Source of the DNA: Gammaproteobacteria bacterium
Lineage (GTDB): Bacteria > Pseudomonadota > Gammaproteobacteria > Chromatiales > Chromatiaceae
NCBI GenBank assembly: GCA_020445335.1
Contig: JAGRGU010000061.1
Coordinates: 11,199-65,286, forward strand
Direction of reading: 5' to 3'
DNA: 54,088 bases
Shown: positions 8,396 to 18,600 of the stretch, piece after piece
Layout: the number at the start of each line of letters is the position of its first letter
Position numbering within the stretch: the stretch's first letter is position 1
Notes under the pieces: model-generated
What the model was told of the DNA's origin: nothing
The model's input: the letters and a program-made list of their open reading frames with translations, nothing else
Databases searched by the model: none
Translations under genes and position numbers: made by a program

Positions 8396-9537
8396 TCCGC
8401 CACACTCCCGTCCTCGTGACGCCACAACGGATTGCGCCACCGGTGGCCGGCTCCTGCCCGCTCGATGACCAACGCCTCGTTGATCTCCACTCCCAGCCCG
8501 GGCTTTTCGAGAAGTGCCACATAGCCGGCCTCGATACGCAGGGGCGCCGAATCGACGAGGTAGTCTAGGACATCGTTATCCACGTTGTAGTGGATGCCCA
8601 TACTCTGCTCCTGGATGAAGGCATTGTGGGACAGAAAATCCAGCTGCAGGGAGGCGGCAAGGGTCAGGGGCCCCAAAGGACAGTGGGGGGCCAAGGCGAC
8701 ATCGTAGGCTTCCGCCATTACCGCGATCTTGCGCGCCTCGGTGAGGCCACCGCAGTGACTGATGTCGGGCTGTACGATGTCAACCATCCGCGCTTCCAGC
8801 AGGTCGCGGAACGCAAACCGACTGTGCAGGCGCTCGCCGGTGGCGATGGGATAGCCCAAGCCATTCGCAATCTGCGGCAGACAATGAAGCTGCTCGGGAA
8901 GGACAGGCTCTTCCACGAACATCGGATGATAGGGTTCCAGTTCGCGTAACAGGGCCTTGGCCATGGGCCGGTGCACCCGTCCGTGGAAGTCGATGGCAAT
9001 GCCAACCTCAGGGCCTACAGCGTCGCGTGCCTCGGCAACCCGGGCCACTGCGGCATCGATCTTCGTGTGGGAATCGACGATCGCCAGTTCCGGGGTTCCG
9101 TTCATTTTGAAGGCGGTGAATCCTTTGGCAACCACTTCCCTGGCCTGACGGCCAATGTCTCCCGGGCGGTCACCGCCGATCCAACAGTACATTCGCATGC
9201 GATCGCGAACCGCACCCCCCAACAGTTCGTGGGCCGGCACGCCGAGAGCCTTACCCTTGATATCCCAGAGTGCCTGGTCGATGCCGGCGATGGCCGACAT
9301 CAGAATCGGTCCACCGCGATAGAAACCGCCGCGGTAGAGCATCTGCCAGATATCCTCGACACGCCGTGGATCGCAGCCAATCAGCATTTCGGAGAGTTCG
9401 TGCACGGCGGCCTCGACAGTCGCCGCGCGTCCCTCGATGACCGGCTCACCCCAGCCGGCGAAACCTTCGTCGGTGTCGATCTTGAGGAACAACCAGCGTG
9501 GTGGCACCTGCCAAGTGGTCAGTTTGGTGATTTTCAT
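8389..9537 (-). CDS. dgoD: D-galactonate dehydratase
   Basis: A 382-residue enolase-superfamily enzyme converting D-galactonate to 2-keto-3-deoxygalactonate. The residues I know from the E. coli enzyme fall at the same numbers: D183 and H185 in IDFHGRVH, E209 in VEEP, E235 in TGERLHSR and H285 in APHCPLGP. The C-terminus [16 protein letters not shown] is nearly the family consensus. It is the first catabolic gene after the TRAP transporter (19-bp gap to dctM). Cytoplasmic, Mg-dependent. Confidence 0.96.
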   Translation of the reverse strand: MKITKLTTWQVPPRWLFLKIDTDEGFAGWGEPVIEGRAATVEAAVHELSEMLIGCDPRRVEDIWQMLYRGGFYRGGPILMSAIAGIDQALWDIKGKALGVPAHELLGGAVRDRMRMYCWIGGDRPGDIGRQAREVVAKGFTAFKMNGTPELAIVDSHTKIDAAVARVAEARDAVGPEVGIAIDFHGRVHRPMAKALLRELEPYHPMFVEEPVLPEQLHCLPQIANGLGYPIATGERLHSRFAFRDLLEARMVDIVQPDISHCGGLTEARKIAVMAEAYDVALAPHCPLGPLTLAASLQLDFLSHNAFIQEQSMGIHYNVDNDVLDYLVDSAPLRIEAGYVALLEKPGLGVEINEALVIERAGAGHRWRNPLWRHEDGSVAEW

Positions 9538-9556
9538 GACGAATCTCTCTTCTCGA

Positions 9557-10885
9557 TCAGCGTCCGGTTATCCCTGGGAAAACTATCAACAAGCTAACCG
9601 CGAAAATCTGTATGCAGATGAACGGCAACACTGACTTAAAGATATCGCCCAGGGAGATATCCGGTGGAGCAACGCTTTTCAGGTAGAACGCGGCCGGTCC
9701 GAAAGGTGGCGACAGGAAACTGACCTGCATGTTCATGGCAAACAAAACACCGAACCAGACAGGATCATAGCCAAGGTTGGTGATGATCGGGACGAAAATC
9801 GGCATGGTGAGCAGAGCGATACCGACCCAGTCAAGGAACAAACCCAGGATGAACAGTATCCCCATCATCAACAGGATGATGATGGTGGGATTGTCTGATA
9901 CTCCGGTGATCAGGCTCGAAACAAATTGAATGCCACCCATCAGGTTGAACACACCCACCAAGGCGCTGGCACCAACACCGATCCAGACGATCATGCCGCA
10001 GGTCGACAGCGTCTGCAGGGCCGCGCCCTTGAGCATGGTGAAGTTGAACTCGCGCCGGATGATGGTCGACAGCAGCACGCCAAGGACACCCACCGCCGAC
10101 GCTTCAGTGACGGAGGCGATGCCGCCATAGATCGATCCCAGCACGAATATCACGACCATCACTGGCAGGATGATCCCTTTGAGCAAGCGAATCTTTTCTG
10201 CTCTCGGCATCTTGTTCGGTTCCGGATCGGGCGCCAGCTCCGGGCTCAGATGACAGCGAATCAATACATAGATCACATAGAAGGATGCAAGCATGAATCC
10301 GGGAATAAACGCCGCGGTAAACAGCTCCCCGATGGATGCGTTGGCCGTCAGGCCGTAAATGATCAGCACGATCGATGGCGGTACCATCGTGCCCAGCGAT
10401 CCGCCGGCACAGATCACACCGATCGCCAGGTTGCGGTTGTAGCCGAGCCGAAGCATCTGTGGCAGCGCCAGCAGTCCCAGCAGAACGATCTCGCCGCCGA
10501 CGATACCGCTCATCGCTGCCAATACCACGGCAACAAAAATGGTCTGCACGGCGACAGAGCCGCGCATGCGTCCACCCACCAGCGTCATCGCGTTGAACAG
10601 ATCCTTGGCGATGCCGGAGCGGTCCAGCAGTGCTGCCATCAACACGAACATGGGCACCGAAACGAACACAAAGGAGGATACGAATGAATAGACGCGGCTG
10701 GTGATCAGCGGCACCACTCCTGGCCCGAACCAGCCGAGGGCGAAGATCAGCGCAACCAGCAGGGTCACGAACGCCAAAGGCATGCCGGTCGTCAACAGGA
10801 CCAGCAGCATAACGAACATCAGGAGCGTTCCGCCCTCTATGCCGAGTGCCTTGAGATTGGGAATGAAATCGGCGAATTCCATCAC
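9557..10885 (-). CDS. dctM: TRAP transporter large permease (DctM)
   Basis: A 442-residue integral membrane protein with about 12 hydrophobic segments, the sodium-driven translocator of a TRAP transporter. Family features include the N-terminal [36 protein letters not shown] and the C-terminal [14 protein letters not shown]. It starts in an ATGA overlap with dctQ. Given the dgo genes downstream, the cargo is probably galactonate or a related aldonate. Confidence 0.93.
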   Translation of the reverse strand: MMEFADFIPNLKALGIEGGTLLMFVMLLVLLTTGMPLAFVTLLVALIFALGWFGPGVVPLITSRVYSFVSSFVFVSVPMFVLMAALLDRSGIAKDLFNAMTLVGGRMRGSVAVQTIFVAVVLAAMSGIVGGEIVLLGLLALPQMLRLGYNRNLAIGVICAGGSLGTMVPPSIVLIIYGLTANASIGELFTAAFIPGFMLASFYVIYVLIRCHLSPELAPDPEPNKMPRAEKIRLLKGIILPVMVVIFVLGSIYGGIASVTEASAVGVLGVLLSTIIRREFNFTMLKGAALQTLSTCGMIVWIGVGASALVGVFNLMGGIQFVSSLITGVSDNPTIIILLMMGILFILGLFLDWVGIALLTMPIFVPIITNLGYDPVWFGVLFAMNMQVSFLSPPFGPAAFYLKSVAPPDISLGDIFKSVLPFICIQIFAVSLLIVFPGITGR

Positions 10886-11478
10886 GCATCCCCCTCACCA
10901 GGCATCATCCGACGTTTGCTGACGTCACCGCGTGCGTAGTGATAGGCCAGAATAAGAAACTGGACCGTCATCACGACGAGCACCGCGAGCATGAAGAGTT
11001 TGAGTAGTGCGGGTGTCGGTGGATTCCAGGCACTGCCAGAGGTCTCGAGACGTAAACTGCCGTCTGGGGCGAACGCCGCCCGTTTGACCATCAACCATGC
11101 CGCATAGGAAAAAAAACCCGCGGACACGGCGCAGATCAAGGAAATAACCACATCGAACACCCGGCGCAGCTTAACGTGCAGTCGATCGTAAATGATCACC
11201 ACGCGAATGTGAGCGTTTCGCGCAGTGCAGTAGAGCCCACCGTAGACGAAGGCCACCGCGCACAGAAATATCGTTGTTTCATGCGCCCATATCGTCGGGG
11301 CATTCAGCACATAGCGGAGGAACACCTCCTGGATCAGAATCATCGCGGAGAGGACGATTCCGGCAGCAAACACTATCCCCCCTTTGTTGATCAGCCAGCC
11401 CAGTCTGCCCGCCTGTGCGACTGCCCGGTCTTTTTCATCCTTGTCCTGTAGTCCATGCTCGGATTCATTGTTCGACAT
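10882..11478 (-). CDS. dctQ: TRAP transporter small permease (DctQ)
   Basis: A 198-residue protein with four hydrophobic helices and the family pattern QEVFLRYVLN followed by WAHETTIFLCAVAFVYGG. It pairs with DctM in the inner membrane. The start at 11478 (MSNNESE) has a GAGAGGAA ribosome-binding site; the 54 additional codons upstream are low-complexity and run into dctP. A strong hairpin separates it from dctP, and its stop overlaps the dctM start. Confidence 0.9.
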   Translation of the reverse strand: MSNNESEHGLQDKDEKDRAVAQAGRLGWLINKGGIVFAAGIVLSAMILIQEVFLRYVLNAPTIWAHETTIFLCAVAFVYGGLYCTARNAHIRVVIIYDRLHVKLRRVFDVVISLICAVSAGFFSYAAWLMVKRAAFAPDGSLRLETSGSAWNPPTPALLKLFMLAVLVVMTVQFLILAYHYARGDVSKRRMMPGEGDA

Positions 11479-11508
11479 CGTGACGGTTCCTCTCGTCTCT
11501 GGAGACAG

Positions 11509-11535
11509 GCCGGCGGCGGTTGAACCGCCACCGGC
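11509..11535. promoter_or_regulatory. Strong hairpin between dctP and dctQ
   Basis: GCCGG-C-GGCGG, loop TTGAA, CCGCC-A-CCGGC: ten GC-rich pairs with one C/A mismatch, 15 nt after the dctP stop. Hairpins after the binding-protein gene of a transporter operon commonly protect the upstream message and raise the binding protein above the permease. No T-tract, so full termination is unlikely. Confidence 0.6.
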
Positions 11536-11549
11536 ATATCGCTCGCGCT

Positions 11550-12578
11550 CTATTTCACGAGTCCAGCGGCTTTCAGATAGTTGGTCAGCACGTTGTAGAC
11601 CTTCTTTGCGTTGGCGCTGCGTCCGGCAACCTTCTCCCACTCGCCGGTGGCGATGGCGCGAAACTTGGCCCGCTCCTCATCCGACCAGTTGTGGACGGTG
11701 ATCTTGCCACCTGCCTTGGCCTTGGCGACGGCTTCCTTGTCTTTTGCGGCCAATGCGGCCACCTGGCTGCGGGAGAATTCCTTCACGGTCTCCTCGAAAG
11801 CCTTTTTGATGTCGTCGGGGAGAGCGTCCCACTTCGCCTTGTTCATGGAGATTTCGACCAGGGGCATGGAATGGAAGCCAGGATAGATGGGATGGAGGGC
11901 GATGTCGTTGAGCCCTTGTGCCTGGTTGGTAGAGAAGACCGTATAGTCGGCTGCCTCGATTACCCCCTTGTCGAGTGCGGTGAACACTTCGGATCCGGGC
12001 AGGTTCACCGGTGCCGCGCCGGCTGCGGCAAAGACCTGTTGGACGAGACCTTCAGGTGCACGCATCTTCACACCCTTCAGGTCGGCAACGCTGTCGATCG
12101 GCACTTTGGATACAAAGGCCTCCAGCCCAGGGGTGGTCGCTCCGATGAAATGCAGGCCATAAGGCTCTGTCAGTTCGTTCATCAGCTCCTTACCACCGCC
12201 CTTCTCCATGAATGTAAACATCTGCTCCGGATCGGACCAGGCACCGACCGGGTTGGCGATTAAACCGAAGGCCGCATCCTTACCGGTGAAATAGGAGGTG
12301 TCGGTGATATGTCCGTCGAGAATCCCGGCAGCAATTGCGTCCTGCGTCTCCTGGTGCTGAACGATAGACCCGACGGGCAGCAACTCAACCGCGACACGGC
12401 CTCCAGTCCGCTCGGCAAGGACTTTGGTCCAACCCTGCTGCAGGATGAAGTTGGGGTTCCCGGCCGGGTCGCTGGATTGGAATTTGAACTGGTACTCGGC
12501 CGCCACAGCGGACTGGCCGAGCATGGCCAAACCCAGAGCGCCGGCAATAAGAGTTGCAATGCGTAGCTGTTTCATCAA
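11550..12578 (-). CDS. dctP: TRAP transporter substrate-binding protein (DctP)
   Basis: A 342-residue periplasmic solute receptor. A signal peptide of about 26 residues ends SAVAA/EYQFKFQSS. Typical DctP motifs follow: LAERTGGRVAVELLPVGSI, the arginine-containing segment LKGVKMRAPEG that contacts the substrate carboxylate, and GVIEAADYTVFS. It is the first gene after gntR, separated by 60 bp. Expected ligand: a sugar acid such as galactonate or gluconate, inferred from the downstream dgo and gnt genes. The start could also be the second Met at 12575. Confidence 0.93.
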   Translation of the reverse strand: MMKQLRIATLIAGALGLAMLGQSAVAAEYQFKFQSSDPAGNPNFILQQGWTKVLAERTGGRVAVELLPVGSIVQHQETQDAIAAGILDGHITDTSYFTGKDAAFGLIANPVGAWSDPEQMFTFMEKGGGKELMNELTEPYGLHFIGATTPGLEAFVSKVPIDSVADLKGVKMRAPEGLVQQVFAAAGAAPVNLPGSEVFTALDKGVIEAADYTVFSTNQAQGLNDIALHPIYPGFHSMPLVEISMNKAKWDALPDDIKKAFEETVKEFSRSQVAALAAKDKEAVAKAKAGGKITVHNWSDEERAKFRAIATGEWEKVAGRSANAKKVYNVLTNYLKAAGLVK

Positions 12579-12638
12579 GTTTTCCTCCGTTAGGGTTGGG
12601 TATCCAGATATCCGCGATGGAACATCCGGGGTTGTAAT

Positions 12639-13424
12639 CTAGGCATCGGTTGATGCCCTGAGTGTTCCTGCCCTTATCAGGGCGATGGATTCTTCGTCCG
12701 TTTGGGAAGGAGTAAATCCCAGGTCGGTCGCCGTACGTTGCATGACCTTCAACGCAGCTTCGAAGGCAGCCTCCGGTTGGCGCAGTCGAATGCACTCCAT
12801 CAGCCGGCGATGGTTCTCCAGGCTCTCACTTAGCTCTTCCGCTGTGTTATTGGATTTCTCGATTACCAGCATGATGGCGGGGCGCAGAATATTGACGGAC
12901 TGGGCCCAGATCAGGTTGTGGGTTGCCCGATAAATCGCGGTATGAAAGGCGATGTCCGCCTGGCTGAACTGCTCGGGCGAGTCATCGGCCAGGCCACGCG
13001 CCATGCCGTTATAGGCATGCTCGATGGCTGCCAGATCTTGCGCGGTGGCGCGACTTGCGGCCAGCGATGAGACGTAGGGCTCGATAGCCCGTCGATAGTC
13101 GTAGATATCCCGGTAGAACTTTGGATTGGGCTCGGCGTACTCGATCATCCATCGGCTGACCAGCGGATCGAGCATGTTCCATTTATGGGTCTCCTCAACA
13201 ACGGTTCCATGTCCGGCCTGACGGCGGATGATCCCCAGTGCGACAAGGGTCTGCAGCCCGCTGCGTACCGATGCACGGCTTACCGAAAGACTTTCGGCCA
13301 GATCGGTCTCCCTTGGAAGCATGTCGCCCGGTTTGTAGGCACCTGAGAATAGGTCCCGGGCGATTTGTTCGACCACTTGGTTGCCGCGATCGCGACCGCT
13401 GATACGGTTTTTCTTGGCGAGCAT
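12639..13424 (-). CDS. GntR/FadR-family repressor of the aldonate operon
   Basis: A 261-residue regulator with an N-terminal winged helix-turn-helix (DLAESLSVSRASVRSGLQTL, followed by the wing RRQAGHGTVV) and a C-terminal all-helical FCD ligand domain, in which DYRRAIEPYVSSLAA and FHTAIYRATHN supply candidate metal/ligand residues. The architecture matches DgoR-type regulators. It is the first gene of the operon, and a 17-bp palindrome lies directly upstream of its promoter. It is therefore a likely autoregulated repressor relieved by an aldonate; the effector is inferred. Confidence 0.9.
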   Translation of the reverse strand: MLAKKNRISGRDRGNQVVEQIARDLFSGAYKPGDMLPRETDLAESLSVSRASVRSGLQTLVALGIIRRQAGHGTVVEETHKWNMLDPLVSRWMIEYAEPNPKFYRDIYDYRRAIEPYVSSLAASRATAQDLAAIEHAYNGMARGLADDSPEQFSQADIAFHTAIYRATHNLIWAQSVNILRPAIMLVIEKSNNTAEELSESLENHRRLMECIRLRQPEAAFEAALKVMQRTATDLGFTPSQTDEESIALIRAGTLRASTDA

Positions 13425-13453
13425 GGTGCTGTTCCCATGGTTCAGTGAATAAC

Positions 13454-13482
13454 AACTTAGCTCATGTATTACATAGTGTCAA
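13454..13482 (-). promoter_or_regulatory. Sigma70-type promoter of the gntR-dgo operon
   Basis: On the minus strand a perfect TTGACA (13482-13477) is followed, after 17 nt, by TAAGTT (13459-13454), 29 nt before the ATG of the GntR gene. The -35 element abuts the palindromic operator. Confidence 0.6.
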
Positions 13483-13499
13483 TAAATGTCTGACATTTA
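13483..13499. promoter_or_regulatory. Palindromic GntR-family operator candidate
   Basis: TAAATGTCTGACATTTA is a perfect 17-bp palindrome around a central T, with a TGTC-N-GACA core typical of GntR-family sites. It directly abuts the -35 box. An extra half-site ATGACATT lies at 13511-13518, one and a half turns away. Confidence 0.65.
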
Positions 13500-13923
13500 A
13501 TTTTATCCGTATGACATTATGAGGAGATGCAGATAATCGAAAGGGAGAGTTGAGTGATCCCGAAGGCGATTTGGTCGGTCTCGGTTCCTTTAGGACTCTG
13601 GTGTATTGCCGTACACCCCATCCTGATCGGTCTGAGTTTGGGGCATTGGGCTTGGTTTCCGTCGGCCACTCAACACCACCTCAGGAAAGCTGACATCCTT
13701 GGCAAAAAGCGATGTTTCCACCGAGTTGCGGAAGCCACCGTCCAGGTAGTTCCTGGAGACCAATGCCTCGGCGCAGCAGATTGCAAAACCCTACGGCAAC
13801 AACTCGTCGTGCCGTAGACATCTCCGTCCGCCGGCGCCTGGAACGGCGATCACTGCCAGAAAAATGTTGAGCGCCTTTGTCATGTGCTTGACCCGTATTC
13901 GATGGGTCCTGGCTTGTGCCGGG
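13500..13923. other. Gap; possible decayed coding sequence on the minus strand
   Basis: The minus-strand frame 13790-13517 is open for about 90 codons, ends in TAA and contains a protein-like stretch (NYLDGGFRNSVETSLFAKD), but has no start codon with a ribosome-binding site and no family I can name. A separate short frame near 13880 begins like a signal peptide (MTKALNIFLAVIAVPGAG) and breaks off. Both suggest remnants rather than genes. Confidence 0.3.
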
Positions 13924-14397
13924 CTATTTGACCTCTTTCTCGATGCGTATGGTTCCGGACAACTCTTCGATCTGCTCCTGACCGAAGACGACATGGCCCA
14001 GTTCATAGAGCCCCGCGGCGGAACCGAAACTGGCGTAGAACATGACGACATCACCCCATGGGGCATAGTAGGCCAACGTGCCGGCATTGGCCCCTTTGGC
14101 CAGCGGCGTGTCTGCGGTGTTCAACTTCTCGGGAGGATAGAAGATCTTTTCGATACCACCGTAGTTTTCGACATCGACGATCATGGGCAGTTGATTGTAA
14201 AGCGACCTTGATGCACCGCTGTCGTTGAGGATGTACACCACGGTGTTTCCATTTGAAGTGACGGTAATGCGCATGAAAGGTAGCCCGTTTGCTTCTTTGT
14301 GCAGCGGCGGGTCAGACGCCATAGCCGCGTGTTGAATACAGGAGAAGAGAGCAAAGACCGATGCGATCGCCGCAAGTATGCGGGTAATACGTTTCAT
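13924..14397 (-). CDS. Secreted cyclophilin-like fold protein
   Basis: A 157-residue protein with an N-terminal signal peptide (hydrophobic core LAAIASVFALF, probable cleavage AMA/SDPP). The rest matches the small cyclophilin-like beta-barrel family: MRITVTSNGNTVVYILNDSG, LPMIVDVENYGGIEKIFYPP, YYAPWGDVVMFYASFG and a terminal beta-strand. The family has no established enzymatic role. Start supported by a GGAG ribosome-binding site. It is flanked by degraded sequence, so it may have lost its operon partners. Confidence 0.75.
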   Translation of the reverse strand: MKRITRILAAIASVFALFSCIQHAAMASDPPLHKEANGLPFMRITVTSNGNTVVYILNDSGASRSLYNQLPMIVDVENYGGIEKIFYPPEKLNTADTPLAKGANAGTLAYYAPWGDVVMFYASFGSAAGLYELGHVVFGQEQIEELSGTIRIEKEVK

Positions 14398-14482
14398 GGG
14401 GTCTCCAGTGATTTCCAGTTCATCCGGGGAGACGTCCTTGTCTGGCTTTCAGGCGATCGGAGGCAAAACCAGATCTTGGCGG

Positions 14483-15010
14483 TTATTGCTGCTGGACGGT
14501 CGGGCGGAACAGAATTTCGCTCACGTCGACATCGTCCGGCTGGGCGATAGCGAAGGCCACCATCCGGGACATGGTGCCGGCGGGCACGCCGATATCGTTG
14601 ACCACCTCCGTGACGGCCTCGGCCAGGCCCGGTTCGGTGATATGGCTGGTCAATTCCGTTTGGACCGCACCCGGCGAAATCGTGGTCACGCGGATATTGT
14701 ACCCCTTCACTTCCTGCCGCAGGCCTTCGGAGATCGCGCGCACGGCGTGTTTGGTCGCACAGTAGACCGCGCCTGTGGCGACGACGATATGACCGTAAAC
14801 CGACGAGACGTTGATGTCCTGGCCAGACTGTGTGGCGAATACGGAGTTTCTCGATCGACGAATGATGCCTTTTGATACCACTATCATTCTGCCACCGATG
14901 CACCACCACTCCTGCGCACCCACCACCCTCGCGGAGAGGAGGTGGGTGCAACCTGTTTCCGAGTGAGGAGAATCGACAGGCTTCATACTAGAGAGATCAA
15001 TGGGATTCAA
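14483..15010 (-). pseudogene. Truncated short-chain dehydrogenase/reductase (C-terminal half)
   Basis: The SDR part begins at about residue 66 of the 175-codon frame (near 14815). It includes INVSSVYGH, the catalytic YCATK (Y83/K87), GLRQEVKGYNIRVTTISPG and the C-terminus DVSEILFRPTVQQQ, close to YdfG-type serine/3-hydroxyacid dehydrogenases. The whole NADP-binding first half (GxxxGxG, NNAG) is missing; the preceding 65 codons are unrelated and include an inverted repeat. A functional enzyme is very unlikely. Probably the product of a deletion. Confidence 0.8.
14916..14949. repeat. 9-bp perfect inverted repeat
   Basis: GCACCCACC and GGTGGGTGC enclose a 16-nt loop. The repeat lies in the unrelated sequence joined to the truncated SDR and could mark the breakpoint or be a stray terminator. 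Confidence 0.45.
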
Positions 15011-15468
15011 GCTGCGTCACCGTGCATGAATTGCGCTTTCGCTTCCTGCGCGGCCTTCGCCTCATCAGCGGAGTATGCGCTACCCGACCAAAGCATCTCA
15101 TAGGCTATCTCTTCGTTGCCGTTCTCACACAGCTGCAGCACCTCTCTGAACAGGGGCTGGAAAGTCTCACTGCGATGCGAACGCTCATGATCTTCAAAGG
15201 ACCTCCAGAAGGTGACAATCTGAGCTTCCTTGCCCTTCAACGGGCTCTCTATGGCTTGGCCTATCGTGCTTCCTTCATTGGAGATATTGCCGCGGTTCAG
15301 AGCAACGAAACCACCGACAAAACCGGTGTCAGAGTGGTAGGTTTTTACGTTCTCGCATAGCAGCGCGACTCGTTCCTGAAGGTCCTCGACCGTATATTCG
15401 GGTTTCAGTATGACCCTGTTTATGGTTACAACGCCGTCGTACGGAAAATCCGTGATCAATCCGCTCAT
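15007..15468 (-). CDS. Hypothetical protein, antibiotic-biosynthesis-monooxygenase-like
   Basis: A 153-residue protein starting MSGLITDFPYDGVV with an AGGAGAG ribosome-binding site; the longer reading to 15597 lacks one. The centre (GGFVALNRGNIS..., EAQIVTFWRSFEDHERSH) has the strand-helix pattern and the aromatic WRSFEDHE segment of dimeric alpha/beta-barrel (ABM) proteins, whose members include small monooxygenases and stress proteins. No signal peptide. The assignment is a fold-level guess only; the next gene upstream is an RND pump and the next downstream is the SDR remnant. Confidence 0.6.
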   Translation of the reverse strand: MSGLITDFPYDGVVTINRVILKPEYTVEDLQERVALLCENVKTYHSDTGFVGGFVALNRGNISNEGSTIGQAIESPLKGKEAQIVTFWRSFEDHERSHRSETFQPLFREVLQLCENGNEEIAYEMLWSGSAYSADEAKAAQEAKAQFMHGDAA

Positions 15469-15693
15469 GGTCTCTCCTGTTAGTCGAAAATAAGCATATT
15501 CAAAATTACTGACCAATTTTGTCGGGATTTGTTTCACCAATAAGCCATTCTGAAATTGAGGGAGTTTCTCCGCTGACACTAAAGCGCACTGAATCAAATA
15601 ACCGAAGTAATGGTAGGCAACCTCTCCTTCATACAGGCCCCTGGATTCGTACGGCGCAATCTCTCAAAGAGCCCCGGAACCACCATGCTCTGA

Positions 15694-18600
15694 TCATTTC
15701 GAGATGGAGTGGCTGGAGGACCTCAAGAGAGCCGATTCCCGTTTGTCAACTCGAGCCGTCTTCCCTGGATGATGAAACAAGGAGTACACAACCGGCACCA
15801 ACAGCAGAGTGACCAAGGTGGACGCCGTGAGGCCGCCGATCACCACCCGCGCCAGTGGCGCCTGGGCATCCGCACCCTCCCCAATACCCAGGGCCAGGGG
15901 CAGTAGTCCCAACAGGGTGGTCAGCGTGGTCATGAGGATCGGCCGCAGGCGCCGGCGACCCGCTTCCACCAGGGCATCATCGGTGTTCAGTCCCCTGCGG
16001 ATCAGTTGGCCTGCCTGATCCACCAGCAGAATGGCGTTGTTCACAACAATACCGCCGAGCATGATGCAACCGATGGCCGACTGCAGGTTAAGGGTGGTGT
16101 CAGTCAGGAACAGCGTCAGGATAACGCCAATCGCAGCAACCGGCACAGAGAGCATTACGATCAGTGGATCGCGAAAGGATTCGTATTGTGCCGCCAGCAC
16201 CATGTAGACCAGCAGCAGTGACAAGCCGAGTGAAATGAGCAACTCTTCGAACGCCTTCTGTTGTTCTTCATAGTTGCCTGCAATGACCAAGTCATATGAC
16301 GGGGGTCGGGCGATACGGTCGATGCTTAGCTGCACATCCGCCGCCACCGAACCAAGATCCCGACCTGAGACGTTGGCGGTAACCGTCACCAGCCGCTGCC
16401 TGTCCTTGCGTTCGATGGTCACTGGCCCTTCGCCGCTTGATGTGCTCACGAGATTGCGCAGGACTATATTTTCGTTGTTGGGCGCTTGTACCGTGAGGTC
16501 GAGAATCTCGTCAATGGAACGATGCTCCGCATCCGCCAACTGCACCAGGATACGGTATGAGTTGCCCTCGACCCGGTACTCACCCGCCTTCGATCCTGCC
16601 ACTGCGGTTTCGATGACCGTGAGTAGATCGCGTACGCTCAGGCCGAGATCAGCGGCCTTGGCGCGGTCGATATGGATCTCCTGCTGAGGAATGCCACTTT
16701 CCCGGCTGAGTTCCACATCGGTGACACCCTCGATATCGCGGATGCCATCAGCTACTTGACCAGCCAGCAGGTTCAATGTATCCAGATCGAACCCGCGTAC
16801 TTCCACCGTCACCCCTTCTGTCGTGGTCAGTATTCGTTCCAACAGGAACTGACCCTGCGGCGCTCGAGTGCGGATCTTCATGCCCGGCACCTTGCCGTCG
16901 AGCCGTTTGCGCAAGTCATCGGCGATCGACTGATTGGAGCGTTCCCGCTGCGCCGCCGGCAGCAACGACATGTTGATCTCTACCCGCGCTTTCGAACTCC
17001 CCCGGGCACCGGACGCCATGACGCTGGTCACCGAAGAGACAGCCTCCGGCACCAGGGGATAAACCATGTTTTCAAGCACACGCGCCTGTCCATCGATCAG
17101 GTCGAGACGCGTCCCCACCTCCATCTCGCCACTGATTCGCACCTCGCCCTCGTCGCTCGGAGGCAGGAACTCGGTGCCGATATAAGGGCCAATCAGCAGT
17201 ACAGCCGCAAACAGCGCGATCGAGCCGGTAACCGTCAGCAGGCGATTTTTCAAAGCAACGGCGAGCAGATCTCGGTAGCTGTTGTTGAGGCTCTCCAGTG
17301 CGCCGCTACCCGCAGGCATCCCTCCAGCCTTTGTCGCATGCGATGCCGACCCTTCCGAACGGGCGGACAACGGTGCAATCGAGCCCAGGAATTTTGAAGC
17401 CAGCATTGGCAACAGTCCCAGAGAGACGAGTAGCGCGCATAGCAGTGAAAACATCACCACATACGCGAGCTCTTTGAACAGTTCGCCACTGACCCCTCTG
17501 ACAAAGATCAGCGGTAGAAAAATCACCAGCGTTGTCAATGTTCCGGCGATGACCGCAGAAGCGACCTCTCGCGTCCCTTCCACCGCGGCAGTGTCGGTCG
17601 CATCGCTGTGCTCCTGCAGTCGCCGGAAGATGTTTTCCAGCACCACCACCGAGCCGTCGACCATCATGCCGACACCCAAGGCCAGGCCGCCCAGCGTCAT
17701 CAGATTAATGGTAAAGCCTCCAAAGAAGAGCAAAGCGAAGGTCGCGATAATGGAGATGGGAATGGAGAGCGAGATCACCAGGGTGCTGCGCAGGTCGCGC
17801 AGGAAGAACAGCAACACCAGTATCGCCAAGCTGCCGCCATACAGAACCGACTGGGAGACATTGGCAATAGAGCGCTGTATGAAATTACCCTGATTGGTAA
17901 CCGGCACCACCTTGATCTGTGGAAACTCCCGATTGACCCGCTCGACTTCCCCCAGCACGCGCCGGGCGACCTCCACCGTATTGGCCTCGGGTTGCTTGCG
18001 GATGGCAACACGCAGCCCCTGCTCCTGGTTGACCCGGACGATGCGGCTCAGCTTCTCGTAGGTATCTCTGACGCCGGCGATCTGTCCAAGGGTGACGACA
18101 CTCCCCTCATGGCGCGATACCACCGTGCCGCGGATCTGCTCCAGCGAGGAGAACTCGGCAGGCGCCCGCAGTGTAACCTCATGGCGGCCCTGCTGGATCT
18201 TGCCGGCGGGCCGGTCGAGATTGGCGTCGCGAATCGCGTCGAGCACCATATCCAGCGAGAGCCCGAACGCCTGGATCTTGGCGGGATCGAGCTCTACACG
18301 AACTTCGCGATTGAATCCTCCCCACGGATCGACCTGGGCAACCCCCGGGATACGCGCAAAACGGTAGCGGATCTGGTTCTCCACGATCTGCGTCAACTCG
18401 ACCGGATCTAGTGCGCTGGAGATGCCCATGATCACCACCGGAAAAGTGTCGATATCGAACTTGCTGACCCGTGGCCCCACTACATCATCCGGCAGTTCGC
18501 TGATCTCGTCTTCCAGCGTAGCCCGCACATCCACCGCCACCGCGTCGATCGACGTTCCCCAGCCAAAGCTGACTTTGACGCTGCTATTGCCTTCGTAGGA

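Noticed and set aside
9926..10687. Plus-strand ORF of 253 codons rich in His, Gln and Asp
   Set aside because: Antisense to the DctM transmembrane segments; its composition is the mirror of hydrophobic codons.
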